The notes: generated by a model from the letters alone, not told the origin. Positions 8,666 to 18,189 are shown, counted from the stretch's first letter. The stretch: DNA of 55,052 nucleotides from an uncultured Prevotella sp. (GCA_945873145.1 CAMCBZ010000017.1:1-55052); one strand, 5' to 3'. Numbers and translations: made by a program.

Positions 8666-8751
8666 ATAAGATTTTCTGAATTATTACCACCATTTACCAT
8701 ATATTTACGCATTAGGTGGAGATAATTTTCCTTGGAGCGTCCAATGGGAGC

Positions 8752-10155
8752 TTAGAACAAGGGAGCTGTGGTGCAGGCATTGGGTGCCCTGATGCGGATG
8801 GCCTTTGCCACGGTGGAAGCCACACAGTCTACGTTCACGGGAGTCTTGACGACTTCGTGAGACATGTTGCTTCCCAGGAAAATGATGGGGAAAGGCATGA
8901 AGCCGGCACTGCTGTAGATGACCTGCTGGGTCTCTTCGTTGAGCAGCTTCCATCCTGGTGCCACGTCGATGATGATGTCACCGCAGTTGGTGGGATTGTA
9001 TCCGTTGCGGATCTTAAGAATGTCGTTGTTGCCGGCCATAAGACGCTCGCTGGTATAGACATCAGCGACGCCAGCATTCTGAATGAGGAAGTCCTGACTA
9101 CGACCAAGGATCTCATTCATCGAAAGCCTCTTCTGCTCAATGAGTTTATGGTTGAGATACATCTCATTGCCATAGCACTGCTCCACATATCTACCCTGAC
9201 CATAGATGGCACTGAGATACATGTTGAGCAAATTGGCTGTACGATTGATATAGAAAGTACCCGAGGGTACACGATATTTATCCAAGTCCTTACGGGCCTC
9301 ATCGGAGTAGCCGGTGGAGGTGACCACGAACAGCACCTTGTCCTTACCCACTTGCTGCTCCACACCCGAGATGAGCGTGGCCAGCGTATGGTCGAGCTGC
9401 ATATAGACGCTCTCCATACACGTCTGCCAACTCTCGTTTTCCTTACCCTTGGCACGTGATGCCGACAAGGTGACATAGAGCAGGTCGGGCATCTCGTCGC
9501 GACCCATTGCCGCGAAAGTCACTGCCTGAAGCGACACCGACACGACATTGTCGTTGGCCAATGCCGCTGTCCTACCCTGCTGAGAATGGAGCGTGTTGTA
9601 GGCTTTGAGCCATGCGGGCAATGAAGTGCTATAATACTTTGTGCCAGTCCACGAGCCGTTGTCACCCATCCAAAAAGCACCGTCGGCAGCATGTCCGGCC
9701 GACAAGATGGCAGACTCCTTATCTTGAGAAAAGCTGTAGACAATAGCCGTGCCATTGCTGCTCATCTTAAGCTCATCTCCCAATGTGGATGTCAGCAGAC
9801 GTTGCGGAGAACTACCGTACTTCTCGTCAGCCACGCAGTTGACAGGCCGCAGCGTAGAGCGGTCAAGCCATTGAGTGCCCACGATACCATGAAGATAAGG
9901 GGTTGCACCGGAAGACAGCGTGGCTGTGGCCGAAGAGCGGTCTATTGGAGTGAACGGGTAGCGACCACCCTCATACACCAGTCCCTGCTGCATGAGCCGA
10001 CGGAAGCCACCCTGACCGTAGAGGGGATAAAAAGCCTCCATATAGTCGGTGCGCAGCTGGTCAATGGTCACATTGACCACCAGTCGCGGTGCAAGCCCAA
10101 AGGCCTGCATCTCAGCAGATGTCAGCGCAGCGATGATGAAAGCTAAATATCTCAT
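8752..10155 (-). CDS. Alkaline phosphatase/phosphodiesterase-fold exported protein, probably catalytically degenerate
   Basis: This 467-residue protein has a signal peptide (about 1-19) and the start of an alkaline-phosphatase-superfamily domain, VVNVTIDQLRTDY, as in PafA-type phosphatases and type I phosphodiesterases. The region FTPIDRSSATATLSSGATPYLHGIVG aligns with the family's nucleophile loop, but the usual T-x-PGH pattern is absent. Later, where a metal-binding DH followed by G is expected, the sequence reads VVTSTGYSDE. It is shorter than the roughly 530 residues usual for PafA. It may be a pseudoenzyme or a divergent subfamily. It follows the Lnb/DUF4105 gene by seven bases, suggesting co-transcription and an envelope role. 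Confidence 0.72.
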   Translation of the reverse strand: MRYLAFIIAALTSAEMQAFGLAPRLVVNVTIDQLRTDYMEAFYPLYGQGGFRRLMQQGLVYEGGRYPFTPIDRSSATATLSSGATPYLHGIVGTQWLDRSTLRPVNCVADEKYGSSPQRLLTSTLGDELKMSSNGTAIVYSFSQDKESAILSAGHAADGAFWMGDNGSWTGTKYYSTSLPAWLKAYNTLHSQQGRTAALANDNVVSVSLQAVTFAAMGRDEMPDLLYVTLSASRAKGKENESWQTCMESVYMQLDHTLATLISGVEQQVGKDKVLFVVTSTGYSDEARKDLDKYRVPSGTFYINRTANLLNMYLSAIYGQGRYVEQCYGNEMYLNHKLIEQKRLSMNEILGRSQDFLIQNAGVADVYTSERLMAGNNDILKIRNGYNPTNCGDIIIDVAPGWKLLNEETQQVIYSSAGFMPFPIIFLGSNMSHEVVKTPVNVDCVASTVAKAIRIRAPNACTTAPLF

Positions 10156-10162
10156 GCTTCTG

Positions 10163-11404
10163 TTATTTTCTTGTTAATATCTTTGTTAATACGTTGTTGC
10201 CCTTAAAGCGAACTGCATAATTGACGATACACCTATCCAACAAACATAATGCCAATATGTTCATTCCCGACGCATAGTCCTGCAGGATGTTGCCAATGAA
10301 AAACAGTAAAATGCAAACGGCAAACACCGTCCACCACTTACTGTACTGACCTCTCCTACTCTTTTTAGCCACAGAATAAAGGGCTACAAGCGACAGAGGA
10401 TTGAGCAACAGTATCTGTAAGTTGAGACTGACTGTCGGATGTTTGGAGAAGATCATGAGGAACAGCACGAGACCTGCCAATCCATCGATCAGCAACAAAG
10501 CGAGGTCGATGCCCCAATAGATCCGTTTCTTGCGATACTCCCTCACGCTGGCCAGCACTACGAGCAACGTCAATATGGAAATGACCACCCGTGGCGTGAA
10601 AATATCGAAGAAGCAGATTCCCGTTTCGGGAGTCTGGGCCTCAAGCACCGTCCATGTGCTGTCCACGAGGTTGGCCGGAGAATGATGCTCACGGAATACC
10701 ATAGCCGAAGCGAAGGATGCGCGCAGAGAGTCGGGAAGGAACTGCTGCTGACGCAAAGTCGTCTGCCGGTCGGCATTCACGCCCAACAGCAGATCGCAGC
10801 CGAAGCAGTCCCAAGGATGATGCTCATCCCACTGATGCACCATCATGCGGTAGGAACTCGTCACAGACGCATCGACCCTATATCCCACATGTCCGTGGAT
10901 ATGGTCGACAATCATGTCACGTGCTCTCGACGAACAGTTATCATAGAAGAAATTGTAGCGGTAGACCTTGTTCTCAGGGCGTGCGTTGAGGGCCAGCGCA
11001 TTGATGATGTCGAGCTTTTCCTGCCGCGTAAGATTGATGCGCTGCTCGACCACCCCCCTGCCCTCTTCGGTATATTCCTCCATGAAAAGGTCAAAAGGAT
11101 AGATTCCCATCTCGTAGTCGCAGAGTCCAAAGACAAAGCGAGGAATGAAATGGGGGGTATGGTAATTAAACAGACCGTAGTTGACCGCTACGTCCTGCCC
11201 CGTGGCCGCGTCACGAACGCGGATAGCTGTATGTCCGTATAAGCTGTAGATCTCTTTTCCCGGAGAGCAGGTGAGCAACCCAATCTCCACGCTGTCCATC
11301 TCCTGCAACTGTCTCGGTGTAGCTTCTTGCGCCCAAATGGTTGTCGTTAAGAAAACCAAAACAGCGAGAAAAACAACTCGTAAATGTCGTTTTAAACGTT
11401 TCAC
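10163..11404 (-). CDS. Lnb/DUF4105 family membrane protein
   Basis: I chose the GTG at 11404, which gives a normal signal segment (VKRLKRHLRVVFLAVLVFLT); another GTG at 11431 adds nine residues. After the exported N-terminus comes a DUF4105/Lnb_N domain with LTCSPGKEIYSLYGHTAIRV and FFYDNCSSRARDM, whose conserved His, Cys and Ser are the likely catalytic set. About five hydrophobic helices follow from residue 265 on. Related Bacteroidota proteins are annotated as lipoprotein N-acyltransferase Lnb, which acylates the N-terminal cysteine of lipoproteins. Here the N-terminal domain would face the periplasm. The family is clear; the acyltransferase activity is inferred. Confidence 0.8.
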   Translation of the reverse strand: MKRLKRHLRVVFLAVLVFLTTTIWAQEATPRQLQEMDSVEIGLLTCSPGKEIYSLYGHTAIRVRDAATGQDVAVNYGLFNYHTPHFIPRFVFGLCDYEMGIYPFDLFMEEYTEEGRGVVEQRINLTRQEKLDIINALALNARPENKVYRYNFFYDNCSSRARDMIVDHIHGHVGYRVDASVTSSYRMMVHQWDEHHPWDCFGCDLLLGVNADRQTTLRQQQFLPDSLRASFASAMVFREHHSPANLVDSTWTVLEAQTPETGICFFDIFTPRVVISILTLLVVLASVREYRKKRIYWGIDLALLLIDGLAGLVLFLMIFSKHPTVSLNLQILLLNPLSLVALYSVAKKSRRGQYSKWWTVFAVCILLFFIGNILQDYASGMNILALCLLDRCIVNYAVRFKGNNVLTKILTRK

Positions 11405-11408
11405 GATG

Positions 11409-11416
11409 CAAAAATA
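11409..11416 (-). promoter_or_regulatory. Promoter -7 box upstream of the Lnb-like gene
   Basis: TATTTTTG on the minus strand matches TAnnTTTG and ends four bases before the GTG at 11404. If used, transcription would begin at the start codon, giving a leaderless message and excluding the longer start at 11431. Confidence 0.4.
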
Positions 11417-11460
11417 CCTTATTATTTTCACTTTCGTGCGTTAATTTCGATTTTTTTCAA

Positions 11461-11468
11461 TACTTTTG
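11461..11468 (+). promoter_or_regulatory. Promoter -7 box of the envelope operon
   Basis: TACTTTTG matches TAnnTTTG and lies about 90 bp upstream of the beta-barrel protein start. It is divergent from the Lnb-like gene's promoter 45 bp away. Confidence 0.55.
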
Positions 11469-11557
11469 CAGTTGACTTCCGCCGAAGTCCGGTGTTTATG
11501 AACACTGCGGTAAGGATGGAAGCTCCAAGAAGGATAAATGTATTCGTTAGTAAACCA

Positions 11558-12865
11558 ATGAAAAAACAACTCACCGTCATCGCCCTGACTATGCTCGCCA
11601 CTACAGGCTGGGCTCAGAGCGGCACCAACTCTCCATATAGCCAATATGGGCTGGGAATACTTTCTGACCAGTCTACAGGCTTCAATCGCGGCATGAACGG
11701 ATTGGCCTTAGGCTTCAGGGAGCACAATCAGGTGAACCCTGCCAACCCTGCGTCTTACTCGGCTATCGACAGCCTCTCGTTTATTTTCGATGCAGGTATC
11801 TCGTTGCAGCAAACCAACTTTAAGGAAGGTGGCAGAAAACTCAACGCCAACAATGCTGACTTTGAGTATGTGGTGGCCGGCCTCCGTCTCTTCCGCCATT
11901 TCGGCGTAAGTTTCGGTCTGCTTCCCTATACCAATATCGGATACTCCTATTCCACCACCACATCGGTAGGTGATGTCAACAAGACTTATTCTTACAATTC
12001 CTATAGTGGTGACGGAGGCTTGCATCAGGTGTATCTCGGCTTTGGCTGGGAGCCTATCCGCAACCTGTCCATCGGTGTGAATGGATCTTATCTGTATGGC
12101 GACTACACTCGTACGGTGACAAACAGCTATAGCAACTCTTCGGCAAATTCACTCATCAAGACTTACTCAGCCGACGTAAGAAACTATAAGCTGGATGCCG
12201 GACTGCAATATACATTACCGCTGAGCAAGAAGGACCAGCTCACGCTGGGCTTGACCTATGGCATGGGACATGAAATAAAAGGCAAACCGCAGGTGACCGT
12301 CGTCTCCAGTAACTCTGTCACAGCTGTGGCTGACACGATTACCTATCCCGGTGCAGGACAGTTGGATTTGAAATTGAAGATTCCCAACACCTTTGGAGCC
12401 GGACTCACTTTCAACCACAATAACAAGGTTAAGATCGGAGCCGATTACTCTCTCCAACAGTGGTCGAAAATCAGCGCTCCCGAACTCGTCACTGACAACA
12501 GTGGCAATATCAACTACCAGCTGGTAAAAGGATACTATAAGGACCGCCATCAGTTCACACTTGGCACACAAATCTGCCCAGACGAGTATGGCCGCTCTTT
12601 CCTGAAGCGCATCCGCTACCGCGCTGGTGTGAGCTATACTACACCTTATTATTATATAGGCAGCTTGGAAGGTCCTAAAGAGCTCAGTGCTTCACTGGGC
12701 TTCGGCATTCCTATCATCAACGGATATAACAACCGTTCGCTGCTTAACATCAGTGCCCAATGGGTCAAGCGCAGTGCCAAGAATCTCATCACGGAAAACA
12801 CCTTCCGCATCAATGTCGGCATCACCTTCAACGAGCAGTGGTTTGCTAAGTGGAAAGTACAATAA
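11558..12865 (+). CDS. Outer-membrane beta-barrel protein
   Basis: I chose the ATG at 11558 (435 residues) because it begins a clear signal peptide, MKKQLTVIALTMLATTGWAQ. The rest is an alternating hydrophobic/polar pattern of barrel strands, with many Tyr and Gly residues and LGFGIPI and INVGITFNEQWF near the end. NSPYSQYGLGILSDQ right after the signal is typical of a conserved Bacteroidota barrel family. No substrate can be assigned. The next gene encodes LptC 21 bp downstream, so the two are probably co-transcribed and the barrel may take part in envelope assembly. Confidence 0.8.
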   Translation: MKKQLTVIALTMLATTGWAQSGTNSPYSQYGLGILSDQSTGFNRGMNGLALGFREHNQVNPANPASYSAIDSLSFIFDAGISLQQTNFKEGGRKLNANNADFEYVVAGLRLFRHFGVSFGLLPYTNIGYSYSTTTSVGDVNKTYSYNSYSGDGGLHQVYLGFGWEPIRNLSIGVNGSYLYGDYTRTVTNSYSNSSANSLIKTYSADVRNYKLDAGLQYTLPLSKKDQLTLGLTYGMGHEIKGKPQVTVVSSNSVTAVADTITYPGAGQLDLKLKIPNTFGAGLTFNHNNKVKIGADYSLQQWSKISAPELVTDNSGNINYQLVKGYYKDRHQFTLGTQICPDEYGRSFLKRIRYRAGVSYTTPYYYIGSLEGPKELSASLGFGIPIINGYNNRSLLNISAQWVKRSAKNLITENTFRINVGITFNEQWFAKWKVQ

Positions 12866-12886
12866 TAGATGTATAGGCATTTTCTC

Positions 12887-13540
12887 ATGAAATTATCTCT
12901 GCATCATAGTCTTCTCATCCTTCTCTTTGTGTGCTTCATCGCCGCTTGTACTGAGCCCGTGGAGCACACGGCACCCGCTGTGCGCGCCCGCGACTCTGTC
13001 GCCGTGATGACATCATGGGGTGTCAACACACTCATCTCCGACTCCGGCGTGATCAAATACCGTATCGTAACAGAGAAATGGGAGGTCAACGAGAACAAGC
13101 GGCCACCAAGATGGATCTTTGAGAAAGGACTCTTCTTGGAGCAGTTTGACGAGAAGTTTCATGTGCAGGCCTATATTCAGTGCGATACTGCCTATTACTA
13201 TAGTCAAAAGAAGTTGTGGGAACTCAGATCGAGAGTGCGTGTGAGAACCAAGGACGGACTGCGCTTTACCAGCCAGGAACTGTTCTGGGATCAGAACGCA
13301 CATGAACTGTATTCCAATACTTTCTCCCGTCTCGTCACTCCCGACCGCACTCTGCAAGGATCATATTTCCGTTCAGACGAGAAGATGACCCACTATATGG
13401 TCACCAACACCAAAGGCTCATTCTCTCAGAGTGATCTTGAGGGTGGAAACTCCGACTCCGGCACATCAGCCGCAGAGCAGGACAGCATCCAAAAGAGCCA
13501 AAGAAGTCAGGCTGTGCCAGAACGTGGTGGAAAGCAATAA
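12887..13540 (+). CDS. lptC: LPS export periplasmic lipoprotein LptC
   Basis: LptC bridges the LptB2FG ABC transporter and the periplasmic LptA chain that carries lipopolysaccharide to the outer membrane. I chose the ATG at 12887 (217 residues), which gives a lipoprotein signal ending in the lipobox IAAC. The beta-jellyroll repeats are visible in KYRIVTEKWEV, AYIQCDTAYYYSQKKLWELRSRVRV and GLRFTSQELFWDQNAHELYSN, the usual OstA/LptC pattern. The polar tail after about residue 190 (SQSDLEGGNSDSG) looks disordered. It is followed 41 bp later by a CorC-type gene, a conserved neighbourhood in Bacteroidota. Confidence 0.88.
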   Translation: MKLSLHHSLLILLFVCFIAACTEPVEHTAPAVRARDSVAVMTSWGVNTLISDSGVIKYRIVTEKWEVNENKRPPRWIFEKGLFLEQFDEKFHVQAYIQCDTAYYYSQKKLWELRSRVRVRTKDGLRFTSQELFWDQNAHELYSNTFSRLVTPDRTLQGSYFRSDEKMTHYMVTNTKGSFSQSDLEGGNSDSGTSAAEQDSIQKSQRSQAVPERGGKQ

Positions 13541-13581
13541 CATAGAGAAACAGAAAATATCATAATTGTAATCATATAACT

Positions 13582-14853
13582 GTGCAGCAAGTAGATATAC
13601 CACTTATCTTAGAGATATTGTGCACGATGGTGCTCAGTGCATTCTTCTCCGGAATGGAAATCGCATTCGTCTCAAGCAACCGTATGCTGGCCGAGATGGA
13701 TAAGAACAAAAATGGATTATCCCAACATATCATTTCCTTCTTTTATCGCCATCCCAACGGCTTCGTCTCTACGATGCTTGTGGGCAACAACGTGGTCTTG
13801 GTCATCTACGGCATTTTGATTGCCCAACTCTTCGACAACACTATTTTTCGCGGATGCAGCGCTGGGTTCACGGTTCCCGCAGACACCATCCTCTCAACGC
13901 TGATCATGCTCTTCACGGGAGAGTTCCTTCCCAAGTCACTGTTCAAGAGCATACCCAACACCATGTTGACGGTGTTCTCCCCTATCGCATACATTTTCTA
14001 CATTCTCCTGTGGCCTATCAGTAAGTTTACGACTTTCCTCTCAAAGGGCATATTAAGACTCTTTGGCGTGCGTATGCCGAAAGAAGAGGGCGACGAAGGA
14101 TTCACAAAAGTGGATCTCGACTACCTGATCCACACTTCCATTGACAACGCACCCAACGAAGATGCTGTTGACGACGAGGTGAAGATCTTCCAAAACGCAC
14201 TCGACTTCCCCGACCTAAAGGTACGCGACTGCATGATTCCACGTACTGAGATCAATGCAGTCAATATGGAGACGTGTAGCTTGGAAGAGTTGAAACAGAA
14301 GTTCGTGGAGAGTGGAAACTCCAAGATCATCGTCTATCGTGACGACATTGACCATATCGTGGGATATATCCACAGCCACGAGATGTTTCGTGATCCCAAA
14401 CGCTGGCAGGATCATATCCGCACCCTGCCCTTTGTGCCGGAGACGATGTTGGCTCAAAAGCTGATGCGAATCTTCCTGCAACAGAAGAAGAGTCTCGGCG
14501 TAGTCATCGACGAGTTTGGAGGTACCAGTGGACTGGTGTCGTTGGAGGATATCGTGGAGGAGATCTTCGGCGATATTGAGGATGAACACGACACAGACCA
14601 CTACATCGCTAAAAAGATCGACGAGCACGATTATCTGCTCTCGGCACGACTCGAAATCGACAAGGTCAACGAGGAATTTGGATTGGAATTGCCCGAGAGT
14701 GACGAATATATGACAATTGGCGGACTTATCCTCCATGAATACCAAAGCTTCCCCAAACTCAACGAAATCATCAAGATCGACAAGTTCGAATTTAAAATCA
14801 TTAAAAGCACAATGACGAAAATAGAACTCGTCAGACTGCATATTAACGAATAA
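13582..14853 (+). CDS. CNNM/CorC (HlyC) family membrane protein with CBS domains
   Basis: This 423-residue protein starts with GTG at 13582. It has an N-terminal DUF21/CNNM membrane domain (about 1-180), which includes LSAFFSGMEIAFVSSNR and MLVGNNVVLVIYGILIAQL. Two CBS domains lie at about 200-320, starting RDCMIPRTEINAV and including SLGVVIDEFGGTSGLVSLEDIVEEIFGDI. The C-terminal CorC_HlyC domain covers about 335-420. The fold is that of Mg/Co efflux or gliding-motility GldE-like proteins. It sits between lptC and a foldase gene, which suggests an envelope-biogenesis role, but the transported ion, if any, is not determined. Confidence 0.9.
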   Translation: MQQVDIPLILEILCTMVLSAFFSGMEIAFVSSNRMLAEMDKNKNGLSQHIISFFYRHPNGFVSTMLVGNNVVLVIYGILIAQLFDNTIFRGCSAGFTVPADTILSTLIMLFTGEFLPKSLFKSIPNTMLTVFSPIAYIFYILLWPISKFTTFLSKGILRLFGVRMPKEEGDEGFTKVDLDYLIHTSIDNAPNEDAVDDEVKIFQNALDFPDLKVRDCMIPRTEINAVNMETCSLEELKQKFVESGNSKIIVYRDDIDHIVGYIHSHEMFRDPKRWQDHIRTLPFVPETMLAQKLMRIFLQQKKSLGVVIDEFGGTSGLVSLEDIVEEIFGDIEDEHDTDHYIAKKIDEHDYLLSARLEIDKVNEEFGLELPESDEYMTIGGLILHEYQSFPKLNEIIKIDKFEFKIIKSTMTKIELVRLHINE

Positions 14854-14911
14854 ATAAGCATCTCTGACGTTTTTTTTCTATAAATCATTCCCTCGTTTGC
14901 TATTTATTTAG

Positions 14912-14919
14912 TAAATTTG
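14912..14919 (+). promoter_or_regulatory. Promoter -7 box upstream of the PpiD-like gene
   Basis: TAAATTTG matches TAnnTTTG and lies 69 bp upstream of the start at 14988. It would give the foldase gene its own promoter within the plus-strand envelope cluster. Confidence 0.5.
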
Positions 14920-14987
14920 TACGCTTTTAAAAGAGTTTGCTTTAACGCAGAAAATCAATAAACAAAAAATACAATTATCAAAACAAA

Positions 14988-17135
14988 ATGGCAGCATTAG
15001 GAAAAATTAGAAGCAGAAGTGTCGCGCTGATCGCCATCATCGGTTTCGGCCTTTTCGCTTTCATCGCCGAAGAGGCCTTCCGTTCTTGCGAGTCATCTCG
15101 CAACAATGAGCGCCAGCAAATCGGTGAGGTATTAGGAGACAAAATCAATTACGAGGACTTTGCCAAGCAAGTTGACGAAGCACAGCAGGCTATGAAGTTC
15201 ATGGGCCAGGACAATCTCAACGATGACCAGCTCAACCAACTTCGTGATCAAGTCTGGAACAACTTCGTGCAGTATCGCCTCATCGAGAACGAGTGCGACA
15301 AACTGGGCATGACAGTAACAGACCAGGAGATGCAGAATGTACTCAACGAGGGTACCAACCAAATGCTTCTCTCTACTCCTTTCGTCAATCAGCAGACCGG
15401 ACGCTTCGATGCCAACCAGCTCAAGCAATTCCTCGCTCAGTATAAGCAGGCTCAGGCTCAGCAGCAGAATCCACAGATGGCTGAGCAGATGGATGCCATC
15501 TACAAATACTGGACTTACATCGAGAAGAGCCTCCGTCAGCAGCTGCTCATTCAGAAGTACAACGGACTGCTCGCTCACTGCTTGCTGTCCAATCCTATTG
15601 AGGCTAAGATGGCCTTCAACGAGGAGAGCCAGGAGAGCCAGATCCAGTTGGCTTCCTACCCCTACTCCAGCATCCAGGACTCTAAAGTTAATATCTCTGA
15701 CGCTGACCTGCAGGCTAAATACGATGAGCTGAAGGCGCGTTTCCGTCAGTATGTCGAGAGCCGCGACATCAAATATGTTGATGTCCAGATCTCTGCCTCT
15801 CCCGCTGACCGCGCAGCACTGCTCAAGCAGTTCAAGGGTTGGGCCGGCCAAATGCAGGCTGCCGCTGATCCTTCTGAGATCGTTCGCAAGAGCACTTCTT
15901 CCGTTCCTTACATGGGTATTCCCGTTGGCAAAGAGGCTTTCCCAACAGATATCGCAGACAAGCTCGACTCTATGTCTGTCGGTCAGACTTTAGGCCCTGT
16001 GGAGAACAAGCAGGACAACACTTTCAATATCATCAAGCTCGTTGCTAAACAGGAGCTCCCCGACTCTGTGCAGTTCCGCGCTATCCAGATTGCAGGTACT
16101 ACTCCTGACGAGGCTCATAAGACTGCTGACTCTGTCTACAACGCTCTGAAGGCAGGCGCAGACTTTGCCGCTATTGCCAAGAAATATAATCAAGAAGGCA
16201 AAGAGCAGTGGCTCACCACCAAGATGTATGAGTACTCTACATCAATGGACAACGACTCTAAGAACTATCTCAACGCACTGCTCACCTCTAACGTCAACGA
16301 ACTGAAAAACGTTCAGCTGACTCAGGGTAACTTGATTATCCAGGTGCTTGACCGCAAGAATATGGTCGAGAAGTACACGGCAGCTGTCATCAAGAAGCCG
16401 ATCGACTACTCCAACACTACACGTAGCAACGTCTACAACAAGTTCAGCACCTTCGTCAGTGCTAACCAGACTCCAGCCGACATCGTGAAGAACGCTGCCC
16501 GCAACGGCTACTCTGTTCAAGAAGCAAAAGACGTCACCACCAGTCAGCACAATCTTGCAGGTATCAAGTCTACCCGCGACGCTATGAAATGGCTCTTCGC
16601 TGCTAAAGAGGGTGAGGTCTCGCCGATGTACGAGTGTGGCGACAATGGCAACAACCTGCTGCTCGTTGTCTGCGAAAAGATCCATCCGATTGGCTATCGC
16701 GACCTGAGCGATCCTCAGGTGAAGGAGATGGTCAAGCAGGAGGTGATGCGTGACAAGAAAGCTGAGATGCTCATCGCCAAGGCTAAGGGTGCCAACAGCA
16801 TCAACGCTGCCAAGGCTAAGGGTGCTATCATCTCTACTGTCAACCAAGTGACTTTCGCCGCTCCAGTCTTCGTTCAGTCTACCGGTGGTAGCGAGCCTGC
16901 TCTGAGTGGTGCCGTCTACGCTACAAAGCCCGGAGCATTCAGCAGCCATCCTGTTAAGGGTCTGGCAGGCGTCTATCAGTTCCAGGTCGTCAGCCGTAAG
17001 AAGAACGCTCTGAAGTTCAATGAGGCTCAGGAAGAAATGAAACTCCGTCAGCGCTCTATGCAGTACGCCGGCAACTTCATGAACGAGCTCTATGTCAAGG
17101 CTAAGGTTGTTGACAACCGCTACCTCTTCTTCTAA
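14988..17135 (+). CDS. PpiD/SurA-like peptidyl-prolyl isomerase
   Basis: This 715-residue periplasmic foldase is anchored by an N-terminal helix (about 12-30, VALIAIIGFGLFAFIAEEAF). A SurA_N-type chaperone region (about 45-230) contains NYEDFAKQVDEAQQAM and LRDQVWNNFVQYRLIENECDKLGM. A parvulin (PPIC) segment lies around 330-440 (VQFRAIQIAGTTPDEAHKTADSVYNAL), with a second partial segment later. Proteins of this type help outer-membrane and secreted proteins fold as they leave SecYEG. The gene closes the envelope cluster and has a strong terminator 26 bp after its stop. The proline-isomerase residues were not checked individually. Confidence 0.9.
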   Translation: MAALGKIRSRSVALIAIIGFGLFAFIAEEAFRSCESSRNNERQQIGEVLGDKINYEDFAKQVDEAQQAMKFMGQDNLNDDQLNQLRDQVWNNFVQYRLIENECDKLGMTVTDQEMQNVLNEGTNQMLLSTPFVNQQTGRFDANQLKQFLAQYKQAQAQQQNPQMAEQMDAIYKYWTYIEKSLRQQLLIQKYNGLLAHCLLSNPIEAKMAFNEESQESQIQLASYPYSSIQDSKVNISDADLQAKYDELKARFRQYVESRDIKYVDVQISASPADRAALLKQFKGWAGQMQAAADPSEIVRKSTSSVPYMGIPVGKEAFPTDIADKLDSMSVGQTLGPVENKQDNTFNIIKLVAKQELPDSVQFRAIQIAGTTPDEAHKTADSVYNALKAGADFAAIAKKYNQEGKEQWLTTKMYEYSTSMDNDSKNYLNALLTSNVNELKNVQLTQGNLIIQVLDRKNMVEKYTAAVIKKPIDYSNTTRSNVYNKFSTFVSANQTPADIVKNAARNGYSVQEAKDVTTSQHNLAGIKSTRDAMKWLFAAKEGEVSPMYECGDNGNNLLLVVCEKIHPIGYRDLSDPQVKEMVKQEVMRDKKAEMLIAKAKGANSINAAKAKGAIISTVNQVTFAAPVFVQSTGGSEPALSGAVYATKPGAFSSHPVKGLAGVYQFQVVSRKKNALKFNEAQEEMKLRQRSMQYAGNFMNELYVKAKVVDNRYLFF

Positions 17136-17161
17136 ACAAGAGTTGTAGAGCATATATAAAG

Positions 17162-17199
17162 AAAACAGGGAAAAGATATTGGTCTTTTCCCTGTTTTTT
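17162..17199 (+). terminator. Terminator of the envelope cluster
   Basis: A 15-bp perfect stem joins AAAACAGGGAAAAGA (17162-17176) and TCTTTTCCCTGTTTT (17183-17197) around TATTGG, followed by more T. It can also act on the minus strand for the convergent gene that ends at 17253. Confidence 0.92.
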
Positions 17200-17252
17200 A
17201 TTTTCAATTGACAACTGCTATAATTGATGAGTCTCTCAAATTCAATAAGAAC

Positions 17253-17951
17253 TCATTGCACCTTCGGCAAAGGATAGTCGTATTTATGAGGCCCAAAGGC
17301 GCTGTCTTTGTAAGGATCGTGGTACCAGTCTTTCTCTACTGACAGTTGTAATGAGAACGACGGTGATGGTTTCCACTGCACGGAAGCTCCTACCCTATCA
17401 ACATTTCCATAGTAACTGGGACCGAAGCCATAACCATAAGGGCCAAAGCCGTATGGACTCATCAACCCCTGATAAGCTAATGAAGGATATCCATAATAAG
17501 AGTAAGGATAAAAGCCATTCGAGCCTATCGACTTCTGACCATAGATGGTAGCTGACCATTGATCATTGAACCGATAACCTAACTCGGCATAAACCGAACC
17601 TGTCACATAATTGTTTGATCCCTCATTGACGTGGCTGAGATTGCCACCGACTATAAGACTTCCTTTCTTTCCGAGTGGAGCCGCGTATGCTACATTAGCA
17701 GTCTGGGCAAAGCCACTGCGATGGCGTCGACCGCCGAAGGTGGTATAAGCACTCAAATCCATGCTGGCATTGAGCCCCGCATGGAGGCTGTTGCCGTCGC
17801 TCCACTCCTCACGGGGCACCGCTTCTGTATACACCGGCACCTTGCTTTTAATACTTTGAGTAGACTTCGGGATGGAGTCATTATGAGACTGTGCACTGAT
17901 GCCAGTACTCAACAGCAACAAGCCCATCAACATATAGTTACTTTTGTTCAT
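17253..17951 (-). CDS. Putative outer-membrane protein, function unknown
   Basis: I chose the ATG at 17951 (232 residues), which starts the signal peptide MNKSNYMLMGLLLLSTGISAQ; a start at 18008 would put 19 charged residues in front of it. The mature part shows barrel-like alternation (SLIVGGNLSHV, YVTGSVYAELGYRFNDQWSATIYGQ, VGASVQWKPSPSFSLQLSVEKDW). It also contains a Gly/Tyr-rich loop, GFGPYGYGFGPSYYG, at about 180-195. I do not recognise a specific family. It is monocistronic and convergent with the PpiD-like gene. Confidence 0.7.
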   Translation of the reverse strand: MNKSNYMLMGLLLLSTGISAQSHNDSIPKSTQSIKSKVPVYTEAVPREEWSDGNSLHAGLNASMDLSAYTTFGGRRHRSGFAQTANVAYAAPLGKKGSLIVGGNLSHVNEGSNNYVTGSVYAELGYRFNDQWSATIYGQKSIGSNGFYPYSYYGYPSLAYQGLMSPYGFGPYGYGFGPSYYGNVDRVGASVQWKPSPSFSLQLSVEKDWYHDPYKDSAFGPHKYDYPLPKVQ

Positions 17952-18037
17952 CATCTCATTAATCATTTCCAGCAGAGACTTCTCGTCACCCTCATGCTTG
18001 TCCAGCATAAATGATTCAACCTCGCTGTATTTCTTTG

Positions 18038-18045
18038 CAAAGATA
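18038..18045 (-). promoter_or_regulatory. Promoter -7 box of the putative outer-membrane protein gene
   Basis: TATCTTTG on the minus strand matches TAnnTTTG and lies 86 bp before the chosen start at 17951 (29 bp before the alternative at 18008). Confidence 0.5.
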
Positions 18046-18171
18046 AGAAAAGATCAAATGTCCGCTCTGTCACTTCATCATTTTTAGGGTTGTTTTGATT
18101 AAAAATACATAAATGCCTCAATCGTCATTCCTTTTTTAAAAAGATCATGAGGCAAAGAGATTGAATCTTAT

Positions 18172-18179
18172 TATCTTTG
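18172..18179 (+). promoter_or_regulatory. Promoter -7 box of the TPR-like gene
   Basis: TATCTTTG matches TAnnTTTG and lies 53 bp before the ATG at 18233. The resulting leader carries a duplicated 17-bp segment. Confidence 0.5.
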
Positions 18180-18189
18180 CATATCATTA

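Noticed and set aside
11441..11644. 67-codon frame on the minus strand
   Set aside because: It overlaps the divergent promoters and the signal peptide of the beta-barrel protein and has no coding features.
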